NCBI RefSeq assembly: GCF_042678045.1
Contig: NZ_JBHUDI010000005.1
Coordinates: 1-64,000 of the forward strand
DNA from: Natrinema amylolyticus_A
Lineage (GTDB): Archaea > Halobacteriota > Halobacteria > Halobacteriales > Natrialbaceae
Direction: 5' to 3'
Length of the DNA stretch: 64,000 nt
In this document: positions 49,232-58,154 of the stretch, one piece after another
Layout of the letters: each line of letters opens with the position of its first letter
Position numbering within the stretch: position 1 is the stretch's first letter
Notes under the pieces: generated by a model
Databases searched by the model: none
Seen by the model: the letters and a program-made list of their open reading frames with translations, nothing else
What the model was told of the DNA's origin: nothing
Position numbers and translations under genes: made by a program

Positions 49232-49386
49232 AGAAATGACTGATAGGAGTCCGATGAGTCGGACTGTTGTTACTGGGTCCCAGTGCTGACTGACAGCAAT
49301 ACGTATCGGAACGTGGGAACTGGGCGACGGAATAGCTCAGAGAGACACCTGGACTCGAATCGCCGACGCGGCGTACTCGAGACGCG

Positions 49387-50553
49387 TTATTCGACGAAGT
49401 CGATGTCGTCACCGCCTGCGGGTTCGGGCTGGACGGCAGCCTCGCCGTCCGGCCGGCCGTAGATCTGTGGCGACTCGACGCCCGTGACGACGATCATCGT
49501 CCGCATACTGCCCTCGAGGCTCTCGTCGATCGAGGTCCCCCAGATGATGCGTGCGTCGGGATCGATCCGGTCGTAGATCTCCTCGACGACGCCTTCGGCT
49601 TCCTCGATGGCCATGTCGTTGCCGCCGGTGACGTTGACGAGTGCGGAACTCGCACCGGAGATGTCGACGTCAAGGAGCGGCGAGCGCAGCGCGGTCTTGA
49701 CCGAGTCCTCGGCTTTGGCTTCGGAGTCGGATTCACCGAGCCCGATCATAGCGACGCCGCCGCGTTCCATGACGGTGCGAACGTCGGCGAAGTCCAGGTT
49801 GACGAGGCCGGGTTTCGTGATCAGTTCCGTGATGCCCTTGACGCTGCGCATCAGGACCTCGTCGCTGACTTTGAACGCCTGTCGGACGGGGAGTTTGCCC
49901 ACCGAATCGAGCAGGCGGTCGTTGGGGACGACGATGACGGTGTCGGAGACGTCACGCAGGCGCTCGAGGCCGGCCTCCGCGTTCGTTCGTCGAACCTCGC
50001 CCTCGGCGGTAAAAGGTGTCGTGACGATCGAGATCGTCAGCGCGCCGGCCTCGCGGGCGGCCTTGGCGACGACTGGGGCGGAGCCGGTGCCGGTCCCGCC
50101 GCCGAGGCCGGCCGTGACGAAGACCATGTCGGAGCCGTCGATGGCGTCGTAGATATCCTGCTGGCTCTCGAGGGCGGCCTCCTCGCCGACCTGGGGAAGC
50201 GAGCCGGCCCCGCGGCCGCCGGTCTTCTCCTCGCCCATCAGGATTTTCGTGTCGGCGTCGATCTCGACTAAGTGCTGGACGTCGGTGTTGGCGGCGACGA
50301 GTTTTGCACCGTGGATGCCCTCCTCGTGCATGCGGTTGATCGTGTTCCCGCCGGCGCCACCACAGCCGACGACCGTGATGTCGGTCTGGAGATCCTGGAG
50401 AACGTCCTCCAGTTCGTCGTCGGTCATCGTCCCGGTCTGTCGGCCGTCCGATGACCCGCCACCGGACGCCTGCCCGTCCTGGGGCGCGTCGTCGGGGACC
50501 GTGGCCGCCCCGTCCTCGGCCTCGTCGATTGCGTCGTCGATGAGAGAGTCCAT
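49387..50553 (-). CDS. ftsZ1: cell division GTPase FtsZ (FtsZ1 type)
   Basis: A 388-residue FtsZ. After an acidic low-complexity N-terminal extension of about 45 residues come TDITVVGCGGAGGNTINRMH, the tubulin signature AGLGGGTGTGSAPVVAKAA (about residues 148-166), TPFTAEGEVRRTNAEAGLER and the synergy-loop region LITKPGLVNLDFADVRTVME. It matches haloarchaeal FtsZ1, which assembles the mid-cell ring scaffold together with FtsZ2. The C-terminal tail ends GGDDIDFVE. ATG at 50553. This is the second tubulin-superfamily gene here, the other being cetZ. Confidence 0.93.
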   Translation of the reverse strand: MDSLIDDAIDEAEDGAATVPDDAPQDGQASGGGSSDGRQTGTMTDDELEDVLQDLQTDITVVGCGGAGGNTINRMHEEGIHGAKLVAANTDVQHLVEIDADTKILMGEEKTGGRGAGSLPQVGEEAALESQQDIYDAIDGSDMVFVTAGLGGGTGTGSAPVVAKAAREAGALTISIVTTPFTAEGEVRRTNAEAGLERLRDVSDTVIVVPNDRLLDSVGKLPVRQAFKVSDEVLMRSVKGITELITKPGLVNLDFADVRTVMERGGVAMIGLGESDSEAKAEDSVKTALRSPLLDVDISGASSALVNVTGGNDMAIEEAEGVVEEIYDRIDPDARIIWGTSIDESLEGSMRTMIVVTGVESPQIYGRPDGEAAVQPEPAGGDDIDFVE

Positions 50554-50711
50554 TCTTGCCCCTGTCTAAAAGATGGAGCATAATTACCTTTCCCCTACAC
50601 GTCAGCCGCCTGTCTGACGTGGTAGTACTCTCTTACGGTTACTAGTACGTGAACGCCGAATCCACCGTCAGTGAGCGAGTAATAACGTATTACTGTCGGC
50701 CGTCGATTTAG

Positions 50712-52124
50712 TCAGATTCGAAACCAACGCGTTCGCTCGGTGCGAACTCTCTCGGGACTGATCGTTTCCCCGTCGACAGTCACGGGCTCGCCGTCGGCGA
50801 GCGCACCGAACTTCGGCCCTTCGGGAACGCCGGCTTCGCGTGCCAGCTCCGGATCGAAGGCCGTCTCCTCGGCGACGACGGCGTCGTCCTCGAGCCACAC
50901 GGCGTCGTATTTCTCCGCGAGGACGTCGGCCAGCCCGTCGATAATAGCGTCTCTGGGCCCGCTCGAGTCCTCGCCGTCTTCGCTTGCAGCGTCGCCAACG
51001 GGGATCGCTACCCGCGAACCGACGCGGCTCCCGCCGTTTTCGGTGGCGAAGGCGACCGTGTTCGCTGCGACGAGTTCACGGACGCGATCGGGATCGATCC
51101 CCTGGGCGGCGCTGACGAGGTCGGCCGGCAGGTCGACGACGGTGATCGACTCGGCGGACCGGTCACCGAAGCGGATCCCGTCGTCGACGGCCCCCAGTTC
51201 GGCCTCGACCGCGTCGACGAGTGTGAGCGACCGGTCGTCGACCTCGCGGAGCCACGTCTCGCTCACGACTCGGTAGTCCAGCTCCTCGAGCGTCTCCTCG
51301 AGCACCGGCCAGTCGCCATCGAGCAGCGCGATCTCGGCGTCGCTGGCGTCGAACGCGCGCTCGAGGGCGTCCCGGTGAGCCGTGGGGTGGCCCATCGCCT
51401 CGAGCGCCCAGTCGGCGGCGACGTGGCCGACCGCCCACGACGTCTCGCGGACGACCCGTCCGAACCGGGGAGCGTAGTGGTTGCCGCCGAAGCCGACGAT
51501 TTGGCGTCTCGGAATCGTCTCGCGATTCCGACGGCTCGCGAGAGCTTCGCTCTCGAGTCGTTCTCGGTGGGGCTCGACGTCCCGAAGTGCAAGGATAGCG
51601 CGGGCGACGGCGTCGGCACCGGCGGGGTCGTCCCACTGTTCGTCGTCGCTGCCCAGTTCCGCAAAGAGCGACGGACAGCCCACCTCGGAGGGGCCGTGGT
51701 GGGTACACTCCATGCCCACGTCGTACTCGGCGGGTGCGTACTCCTCGAAGGCCGCGAGCAACTCGGCTAAGGCGTTCGGCGCGGCGTCTGCCAGCGCGTC
51801 GGGCTCGCCGCCGAATTCGGCCGGGCCGAAGTTGCCCGTGAAGTGGCCGGTCAGCAGCGGGCCGGTATCCCCCGAGTGTCGCGAGGCGAAGACGAGCAGA
51901 TCGGGATCGCAGTCGAAGGCGTCGGCGGGCCGCTCGAGGTCGATGTGCAACGTGTCGAACGACCGCAGGACGGCTCCGTCGGTCTGGTAGTAGGTGCCGC
52001 CGCCGTCGGCTGCCGGCCGGCTGTCGTCGGTTCGCTGGGTCCAGTCGGCGCGCTCGCGGAGTCGATCACAGATGTGCTCCGAAGCGCGGTCGGCGTGGCT
52101 TTCGACGATCGCGAGCGTGGTCAT
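50712..52124 (-). CDS. dtdA: D-aminoacyl-tRNA deacylase
   Basis: A 470-residue archaeal DtdA (GEK1 family), which hydrolyses D-amino acids from mischarged tRNA. The start TLAIVESHADRASEHICDRL and conserved blocks FASRHSGDTGPLLTGHFTGN, ECTHHGPSEVGCPSLFAELG and GFGGNHYAPRFG are present. Between EPHRERL and RRQIVGFGG lies ESEALASRRNRETIPR, encoded by two perfect stem-loops (51510-51530 and 51539-51555); this looks like a short in-frame insertion. The C-terminal ~170 residues are a domain typical of haloarchaeal DtdA. ATG at 52124. Confidence 0.9.
   Translation of the reverse strand: MTTLAIVESHADRASEHICDRLRERADWTQRTDDSRPAADGGGTYYQTDGAVLRSFDTLHIDLERPADAFDCDPDLLVFASRHSGDTGPLLTGHFTGNFGPAEFGGEPDALADAAPNALAELLAAFEEYAPAEYDVGMECTHHGPSEVGCPSLFAELGSDDEQWDDPAGADAVARAILALRDVEPHRERLESEALASRRNRETIPRRQIVGFGGNHYAPRFGRVVRETSWAVGHVAADWALEAMGHPTAHRDALERAFDASDAEIALLDGDWPVLEETLEELDYRVVSETWLREVDDRSLTLVDAVEAELGAVDDGIRFGDRSAESITVVDLPADLVSAAQGIDPDRVRELVAANTVAFATENGGSRVGSRVAIPVGDAASEDGEDSSGPRDAIIDGLADVLAEKYDAVWLEDDAVVAEETAFDPELAREAGVPEGPKFGALADGEPVTVDGETISPERVRTERTRWFRI
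51510..51555. repeat. paired stem-loops inside dtdA
   Basis: CGGAATCG/CGATTCCG (51510-51517, 51523-51530) and CGAGAGC/GCTCTCG (51539-51545, 51549-51555) are perfect hairpins with 5- and 3-base loops, 8 bases apart. They coincide with an odd Arg/Glu-rich insertion in the DtdA protein, and resemble the intergenic stem-loop chain at 19861-19923. Confidence 0.6.
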
Positions 52125-52238
52125 ACCCGTGCTCGTGGTTTGCGGGCGTTAACGTCGCCGGTTTTCGACCGGCGGCGATAGCCACCCGTGGTTTTTCGTG
52201 CTAGCACATCCCATTTCTAATCTGTAGACACACCGACA

Positions 52239-54281
52239 ATGTCCGAGGAGCCACCGACCGAGCCGAACCACGCTCTCGTGTCCGGGAATCCAGGGTCCGA
52301 TTTCGACCTCGAGCTCGGCGAGTTGAGCGCGCTCACCAGCGACTGTGCCATCGCGCTGTTCGATGCCGACGGCTGCGTCTCCGTGTGGAACGCGGGTGCG
52401 CGCCGGCTGACGGGCTACGACGCGGAGACGATCGTCGGCAACCACTATCGGACCATCTTTCCGGCGGACGCTCGCGACGACGGCCGCCCGGACCGACTGC
52501 TCGAGCACGCACGAGCCGAGGGAACGGTCGAAGCCGACGGGTGGCGACTCGGCGGCGACGACAGCCGGTTGTGGGTCCGTGAAACCGTCGCGACGATCCA
52601 TGCGGATGGCGCGGTCGGCGTTCCCGTCGACGCCACGGCCGACCTGACGGGGTACGTCTGGGTCGTCCGCGACCGCACCGACGATCACGAGCGCGCACAA
52701 CGGCTCCGTTCGGAAACGGCCTTTACGGAGAGCATTCTCGAGGCACAGCCGGACATCCTCTATGCCTTCGACACCGAGGGGTCGCTGATCGAGTGGAACG
52801 AGCAGTTCGAGCGTGTGTCGGGCTACGACGCAGCCGAACTCGAGGGCGTCGACCCGCTCACGTTCATCGCCCCCGAGGACCGCGACCACATCGCCGAGGC
52901 GATCGACCGCATTCTCGAGGAGGGCGCACGCGTTACCGCCGAAGGCCGAGTGCTCACCAAAGATGGACGGCGGATCCCCTACGAGTTCAACAGCGCCCGG
53001 ATCGTCGATGACGGCGACGTGCTCGGCTTTACCGGCGTCGGCCGCGACATCAGCGACCGCAGGGCTCGCGAACGCGAACTCGAGCGCCTCGAGCGCCTCA
53101 ACGCGGTGATTCGGACGATCGACGAGACGATAGTCACGGCCGATTCCCGCGAGGAGATCGAGACCGTGATCGTCGAGAAGTTCGCGGCCGCCGACGCCTA
53201 CCGGTTCGGCGTCATCGGCCGGGCCAGTGGCGTTGCAACGGGCGAGGGATATTCGTGGGAGCCGACCTCCTGGGCCGGCATCGACGCGACCGGTGCAGAG
53301 AAGTGTGCGTCGTTCGTCGACCCACCGGCCGACGCCGACGGTGAGCCGGCGCTCGAGACGCAGACCGTCCAGCGGTATCGGGACCTTCGCGACCATCCCC
53401 ACGACGAGTGGCGTCGCCACGCTCGCGAGCACGACCACGGCGCGGTCGCCGTCGTCCCCATCACCGCGAGCGAGCAACCGCTCGGAGCGCTCGTGATCGG
53501 CACGGACGAGCCGTCGGCCTTTCCCGATCGGGAGCGGGAGGTGCTCCGGGAGTTCGGTGGCACGATCGGCCACGCGATCAACACGATGGCGGTCCGCCGG
53601 CTGCTCTATCAGGATACTGTCGTCGAACTCGAGTTCGAGTCGACCGATCGGGGCGACGCCTGCATTCGGCTCTCAGACTACCTCGACTGTGAGCTCTCGG
53701 TCGATCACGTCTTGCCGCTGACCGGCCAGGTGTTCGTCTATTACGTGACCGTGTCCAACGCCGACCCGAGCCGCGTTCGTGAGGCCGTTCGCGACGACGA
53801 GGCGATTACGGATCACCGACTTATCGACGCCGACGACGACGAGAGCTACTGGGAGTGTGTTGTTCACAACGCGACGATCGCCGAGGCCGTCGCGGGCTAC
53901 GGCGCGCGGCTGCAGTCGAAAACCGTTCGTGATGGCGTCGCGGAGCTGACGATTCATCTTAGCTCCGACGTGGCGTTATCCGAGTTCGTCGACACGATTC
54001 TGGCGGCCTATCCCGACAGCAAGCTCCGCTCGAAACGGACCGTCGAGCGGCCCGTCGAAACACACGGTGACTTCCGGCGCACCGTCGAGTCGCTGCTGAC
54101 CGACAAACAGCGCACTGCGCTCGAGGCGGCCTACCACGGCGGCTACTTCGAGTGGCCGACCCGGGACAGCGACGCGGGCGAGATCGCCGATCGGCTGGGG
54201 ATCGCTCGCCAGACGTTCCACCAGCATCTGAGAGTCGCACAGGCGAAGCTGCTCTCGGCATATTTCGGCGAGGCCGAGTAA
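52239..54281 (+). CDS. PAS-PAS-GAF bacterio-opsin-activator-type regulator with HTH-10
   Basis: A 680-residue one-component regulator. Order: PAS (residues about 25-150, DADGCVSVWNAGARRLTGYD), PAS (about 165-285, DTEGSLIEWNEQFERVSGYD), GAF (about 295-455, VPITASEQPLGALVIGTDEP), a Bat-specific beta-rich domain (about 460-610), and the HTH-10 domain near the end (LLTDKQRTALEAAYHGGYFE, then ADRLGIARQTFHQHLRVAQA). No histidine-kinase domain is present. It should sense a small molecule, redox or light-linked state and bind DNA directly. ATG at 52239. Targets unknown. Confidence 0.92.
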   Translation: MSEEPPTEPNHALVSGNPGSDFDLELGELSALTSDCAIALFDADGCVSVWNAGARRLTGYDAETIVGNHYRTIFPADARDDGRPDRLLEHARAEGTVEADGWRLGGDDSRLWVRETVATIHADGAVGVPVDATADLTGYVWVVRDRTDDHERAQRLRSETAFTESILEAQPDILYAFDTEGSLIEWNEQFERVSGYDAAELEGVDPLTFIAPEDRDHIAEAIDRILEEGARVTAEGRVLTKDGRRIPYEFNSARIVDDGDVLGFTGVGRDISDRRARERELERLERLNAVIRTIDETIVTADSREEIETVIVEKFAAADAYRFGVIGRASGVATGEGYSWEPTSWAGIDATGAEKCASFVDPPADADGEPALETQTVQRYRDLRDHPHDEWRRHAREHDHGAVAVVPITASEQPLGALVIGTDEPSAFPDREREVLREFGGTIGHAINTMAVRRLLYQDTVVELEFESTDRGDACIRLSDYLDCELSVDHVLPLTGQVFVYYVTVSNADPSRVREAVRDDEAITDHRLIDADDDESYWECVVHNATIAEAVAGYGARLQSKTVRDGVAELTIHLSSDVALSEFVDTILAAYPDSKLRSKRTVERPVETHGDFRRTVESLLTDKQRTALEAAYHGGYFEWPTRDSDAGEIADRLGIARQTFHQHLRVAQAKLLSAYFGEAE

Positions 54282-54360
54282 CGGATGGCCGATCGGACGC
54301 GTGTCGATACCAGAGCACGCAGGTAGACCCTTTTCCCCCGTTCACTTGCTTTATCCTGCA

Positions 54361-55347
54361 ATGAGTTCACTCCCGTCCACCGAACTGACAACCGCGTTGG
54401 ACGTTCTCGCCGAACCGCGCAGGCGGTATCTGCTCGCAGCACTGCTCGAGCACGAGCAGTCGGCCGCGACGGACGCCCCGTCGGAACGGCTATCGATCGA
54501 GGCACTGACGAGGGCAGTTGCGAGGGTAGAACAGGACACCGCGGACGTCACCGGCGAGCTGGTGGATCAGGTTCACGTCACGCTCGTCCACGCCCACGTC
54601 CCGCGGCTGGCCGACGCCGGGCTGGTGACCACCGACGCCGACGGCGACGCCACGACCGTCGCGCCGACCGAGCACCCGATTCTCGAGGCCGAGTGGGTCC
54701 GATCGGTCCTCGCCGACCCGACCGGCGACGCGTTTCCCGCCGACGAGAGGACGCTGAACCGAACGCTCGAGGCGCTTCGCAACCCGCGCCGTCGAACCGT
54801 CTGTAAGGCCCTCGCGAGACGGCGCGGGGCCGTCTCCGTCGCCGATCTCGCCGCGACTGTCGCCGCGCAATCGGCCGACGACGGGACGCGGGTGATCGAT
54901 GCCACGGAATCGGCGAGTGTCGCCGTCGAGGCGTCGCTCGTTCACCAGCATCTCCCGGCGCTGTCGGCGGCGGGCCTCGTGGAATACGACGCGGAGGCAA
55001 GAGAGGCCGCGCTTGCGACTGACGCCCCACAGTGGCAGGCCGACTGGCTGACCGACGGCCCGCTCGCAGCGGTTGCCGTGCTCGTGCGACGCCGTTCCGA
55101 TCGGGACGGAGCGGCCGACGGAACTCGCGTTTCGGATCGACCGACGGCCGATGCAACGCCGGCGGACGAACAGACCGCAAGCGAGACACCACTGGAGACC
55201 GCGACCGCATCGACCGCGGGATCGTCGGCGACGAACGACGACCGCCTTCTCTGGACGCTGGCACGACCGCCTGCCGGTCGATCGTCGTCGCGATCGGTGC
55301 CGACTGCCTCGACGAACTCGTCGGTCACGGAGCGAGAAGAGCGATAA
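54361..55347 (+). CDS. tandem DUF7344 (winged-helix) protein
   Basis: A 328-residue protein with two copies of the haloarchaeal DUF7344 winged-helix unit. The first includes ALDVLAEPRRRYLLAALLEH and VTLVHAHVPRLADAGLVTTD; the second includes TLEALRNPRRRTVCKALARR and SLVHQHLPALSAAGLVEYDA. The N-P/A-E-P-R-R-R helix and the H.HLP.L..AGL wing are the family marks. The last ~80 residues are low-complexity. Probably a DNA-binding regulator; its target is unknown. ATG at 54361. Its 3' end overlaps the convergent Na/Ca exchanger gene by 23 bases. Confidence 0.82.
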   Translation: MSSLPSTELTTALDVLAEPRRRYLLAALLEHEQSAATDAPSERLSIEALTRAVARVEQDTADVTGELVDQVHVTLVHAHVPRLADAGLVTTDADGDATTVAPTEHPILEAEWVRSVLADPTGDAFPADERTLNRTLEALRNPRRRTVCKALARRRGAVSVADLAATVAAQSADDGTRVIDATESASVAVEASLVHQHLPALSAAGLVEYDAEAREAALATDAPQWQADWLTDGPLAAVAVLVRRRSDRDGAADGTRVSDRPTADATPADEQTASETPLETATASTAGSSATNDDRLLWTLARPPAGRSSSRSVPTASTNSSVTEREER

Positions 55348-56275
55348 AGCCGACGTAGCCACCGACGAGAATCACGCCGTCGATCCGGGTGAACTGTTGT
55401 CGATAGATCAGTAGCCCGACCAGCAGGAGGGTAAAGGCGACCAGAAACGGGAGTTCGAACCGCAGCGTCGTCGGAGCGACCTCGATCGGGGTGATCAGGG
55501 CCACGACTCCCAGTACCGCGAGGATATTGTAGATGTTCGATCCGACGACGTTTCCGACGGCGAAGGAGGCGTGGCCACGGATCGCACCCACGACAGAGGC
55601 TGCAAGTTCCGGTAGCGACGTTCCGAGTGCGAGCACCGTCAGCCCGATAACGAGATCCGAGACGCCGAGCGTCGACAGCAGTCCCGTCCCGCCGGCGACG
55701 AGCCACCGCGACCCGATCACGAGCGCGACCAGCCCACCGACGACGAGGGCGACGTCCCGTTCCGACACCCCTGACGCCGCGTCCGCGTCGGGCTCGTCGA
55801 CCATCGGGGCGGACTCCGCGTTGGCGTAGTGCAGAATGCCCGCGGTAAACCCTGCGAGCACGAGCAGCAACAGCGCACCCTCGAGGCGGCCAAGCTGTCC
55901 GTTCGCGCCGAGTGCGACCAGCAAGACCGTCGCGAGCACCATGACGGGGACGTGCCGGCGGACCACCCGGTCGCTGATCTGCAACGGCTTGATGAGCGTG
56001 GCGACGCCGAGCACCAGTCCGATGTTCGCGATGTTCGAGCCGACGATCGTGCCGAGTCCGATGTCGCTCGAGACACGCAAGGCACCGATCGCCGAGACGA
56101 ACAGTTCGGGCGCGGTCGTCGCGAACGCGATCACCGTCACACCGACGGTCGCGGCCCGGAGTCCGATCCCGAGTGCCAGTCGTCCCGCACCCGCGACCAG
56201 CAACTCGGCACCGCCATAGAGTGCGACGATCCCGCCCGCGAGCAAGAGAAGATCGAGCGGGGTTCCGGAGAGCAT
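55325..56275 (-). CDS. sodium/calcium exchanger family protein (YrbG/CaCA type)
   Basis: A 316-residue membrane antiporter with about ten helices and two inverted alpha-repeats. Repeat 1 contains GVTVIAFATTAPELFVSAIG and GTIVGSNIANIGLVLG; repeat 2 contains GLTVLALGTSLPELAASVVG and GNVVGSNIYNILAVLG. These hold the ion-binding Glu/Asn residues. It exchanges Ca2+ (or possibly another cation) for Na+ or H+. ATG at 56275. The cytosolic loop between halves is short and acidic (PMVDEPDADAASGVSERD). Convergent and overlapping with DUF7344. Confidence 0.92.
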   Translation of the reverse strand: MLSGTPLDLLLLAGGIVALYGGAELLVAGAGRLALGIGLRAATVGVTVIAFATTAPELFVSAIGALRVSSDIGLGTIVGSNIANIGLVLGVATLIKPLQISDRVVRRHVPVMVLATVLLVALGANGQLGRLEGALLLLVLAGFTAGILHYANAESAPMVDEPDADAASGVSERDVALVVGGLVALVIGSRWLVAGGTGLLSTLGVSDLVIGLTVLALGTSLPELAASVVGAIRGHASFAVGNVVGSNIYNILAVLGVVALITPIEVAPTTLRFELPFLVAFTLLLVGLLIYRQQFTRIDGVILVGGYVGFIALLAP

Positions 56276-56446
56276 GAGGGCGGCTACTCGTGATGGGGGT
56301 AAAAGCCACGCGAAACGGGCCGTGCGAGGCATACGGTCTGCTGTCCCGCTGTCCCGGCGCACTCGCAGGACGGGTCGCAGGTGCGCCGACACTGACGGTA
56401 AGCCAGACCGATTATAGTCCCGCCACTCCCACTGACAAATCGAGAG

Positions 56447-57256
56447 ATGGCTATGGACGTATACGGTCTCCTCGGCAATCCGGTCGGCCACTCGCTGTCG
56501 CCGCCGATGCACGAGGCCGCCTACGACGAACTCGGACTCGAAGCGCGCTACGTGACCTTCGAGCCCGACGAAGACGATATCGAAGCCGCGATCGACGGCG
56601 CCGACGCGCTGGGGATCGCCGGGTTGAACGTGACGATCCCCTTCAAACAGGACGCCCTCGAGATCGTCGCGCCCGAGGATCTCGCGGCCCGGATCGGCGC
56701 GGTCAACACGATCGACTTCTCTGGCTCGGGACCCCCGACGGGGTACAACACCGACGCCGTCGGCGCGTTGCGCGCGCTGCGCGACCACGACGTCACGGTC
56801 GACGGTGCGCGGGCGGTCGTCGTCGGTGCCGGCGGTGCCGGCCGGGCGGTCGCGTTCGGGCTCGCCGACGCCGGTGCACGCGTTGCGATCGCCAACCGGA
56901 CCGAGTCGAAAGCACACGACCTTGCCGACGAGGTGCCGCGTGCGACCGGCCACGGACTCGGGGACCTCGAACGACTGCTCGCCGACGCCGACGTGCTGGT
57001 CAACGCCACCAGCGTCGGCATGGAGTCCGACGCGACGCCGGTCCCGGCCGACGCACTCCATGGAGATCTGGCCGTCCTCGACGCGGTCTATAGCCCGCTC
57101 GAGACGCGACTGCTGCGCGATGCAGCTGACGTTGGCGCAACGACCGTCGACGGTGCGTGGATGTTGCTGTATCAGGGCGTCGAAGCGTTCGAGATCTGGA
57201 CCGGTCGGGACGCACCTGTCGATGTGATGAACGATTCGCTCCGCTCGCGACTGTAA
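56447..57256 (+). CDS. aroE: shikimate dehydrogenase
   Basis: A 269-residue NADP-dependent enzyme that reduces 3-dehydroshikimate. The substrate-binding start YGLLGNPVGHSLSPPMHEAA, the catalytic lysine region GLNVTIPFKQDALEIV, IGAVNTIDFSGSGPPTGYNT, and the NADP loop VVVGAGGAGRAVAFGLADAG followed by IANRTESKA are all intact. Starts: ATG 56447 or ATG 56453 (MDVYGLLG); both are plausible. It supplies the chorismate pathway that pabB-pabA, 1 kb away, draws from. Monocistronic. Confidence 0.95.
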   Translation: MAMDVYGLLGNPVGHSLSPPMHEAAYDELGLEARYVTFEPDEDDIEAAIDGADALGIAGLNVTIPFKQDALEIVAPEDLAARIGAVNTIDFSGSGPPTGYNTDAVGALRALRDHDVTVDGARAVVVGAGGAGRAVAFGLADAGARVAIANRTESKAHDLADEVPRATGHGLGDLERLLADADVLVNATSVGMESDATPVPADALHGDLAVLDAVYSPLETRLLRDAADVGATTVDGAWMLLYQGVEAFEIWTGRDAPVDVMNDSLRSRL

Positions 57257-57296
57257 GCGGGCGGCGGACACGACTGTACTGCTGACAGTATCAGGC

Positions 57297-57306
57297 GAAT
57301 TTAAGT
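57297..57306 (+). promoter_or_regulatory. TATA-like box of the helix-hairpin-helix protein
   Basis: GAATTTAAGT lies about 30 bases before the ATG at 57331, indicating a nearly leaderless transcript. Confidence 0.55.
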
Positions 57307-57330
57307 GTCGGAACCGACTACGTCGATATA

Positions 57331-58017
57331 ATGGCACTCCTCCAGAAGCTGAAGTCCCTGTTGGGGTTCGACGGGGCGGACTCGGAGCGGAGTCGCTCTC
57401 GAGAGGTCGGCGTAACGGTCGAACGAGAAGGGACGGCCGACGACGGAACCGAGACCGCCGCGGCTCGAGACCGGACGGAGGACGTGCGTGCCGAACCGCC
57501 ACAGTCGGCTGCCACTGACACGGCAGACGAAGTGCCTGCAGAGGCGACCGACGCAGACGTCGCCGCGGAATCGGAATCGGACGTCACCGATTCCGAGACG
57601 GCGACAGAACCCGAGACGACCGACGAGACTGACGCCGAGCGAGACATCGAGGCGGAAGCCGAACCGGACATCGAAGCTGAACCGGCTGTCGAGGTAGAGT
57701 CGGAAGCAGAATCCGAACCGGACACCGAGGCTGAACCCGATATCGAGGAAGAGCCGGGAGCAGAACCCGAACCCGAACCGAAGCCGGAACCGGACGGCGA
57801 ACCCGAGCTCGAGCCCGAACCGGATATCGAGGAAGCCGAACCGGAATCGGTCACCGAGATCAAAGGGATCGGCCCGGCCTATGCCGACCGCCTCGCCGGT
57901 GCTGGCGTCGAAACCGTCGCCGAACTCGCCGCGTCGGACGCCGCCGAGCTCGCCGACCAGACCGATATCTCCGAGAAACGGATCCAGGGCTGGATCGACC
58001 GCGCCGAAGTCCGGTAA
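57331..58017 (+). CDS. helix-hairpin-helix protein with a long acidic repeat linker
   Basis: A 228-residue protein in three parts: a short basic-hydrophobic start (MALLQKLKSLLGFDG), a central ~120-residue linker made almost only of Glu, Pro, Asp, Ala and Thr with repeats such as AEPDIE (near residues 110-170), and a C-terminal helix-hairpin-helix domain, VTEIKGIGPAYADRLAGAGV continuing ETVAELAASDAAEL. The HhH unit resembles domain 5 of archaeal primases and RNA polymerase alpha-like proteins that contact DNA. The linker's repeats vary in length between strains as a rule. Function unknown. Confidence 0.8.
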   Translation: MALLQKLKSLLGFDGADSERSRSREVGVTVEREGTADDGTETAAARDRTEDVRAEPPQSAATDTADEVPAEATDADVAAESESDVTDSETATEPETTDETDAERDIEAEAEPDIEAEPAVEVESEAESEPDTEAEPDIEEEPGAEPEPEPKPEPDGEPELEPEPDIEEAEPESVTEIKGIGPAYADRLAGAGVETVAELAASDAAELADQTDISEKRIQGWIDRAEVR

Positions 58018-58154
58018 CGAATCGTCAACCACCCGTTGAATCCCGTCCCACGTCACAGTCTCACTGTCCATCACTGACCGCCCTTCTCTGCTCTGTCGCC
58101 GATAGCAGCCCTGCAATCGCAAGAGGATTACCCATCGCTCTCCTCCCGCTCGAC

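Noticed and set aside
49335..49375. TAGCTCAGA followed by ACTCGAAT, suggesting tRNA D and T arms
   Set aside because: Only about 30 bases separate the two motifs and no acceptor, anticodon or T stems form. Chance resemblance.
53500..54281. Sensor histidine kinase reading of the 680-residue regulator
   Set aside because: PAS and GAF domains are present, but the H-box and ATPase domain are absent and the C-terminus is an HTH-10 DNA-binding domain.
57270..57292. CTGTACTGCTGACAGTATC resembling one end of the 109-bp element
   Set aside because: Only about 10-12 bases match and there is no partner end or internal stem, so it is too weak to call a solo end.
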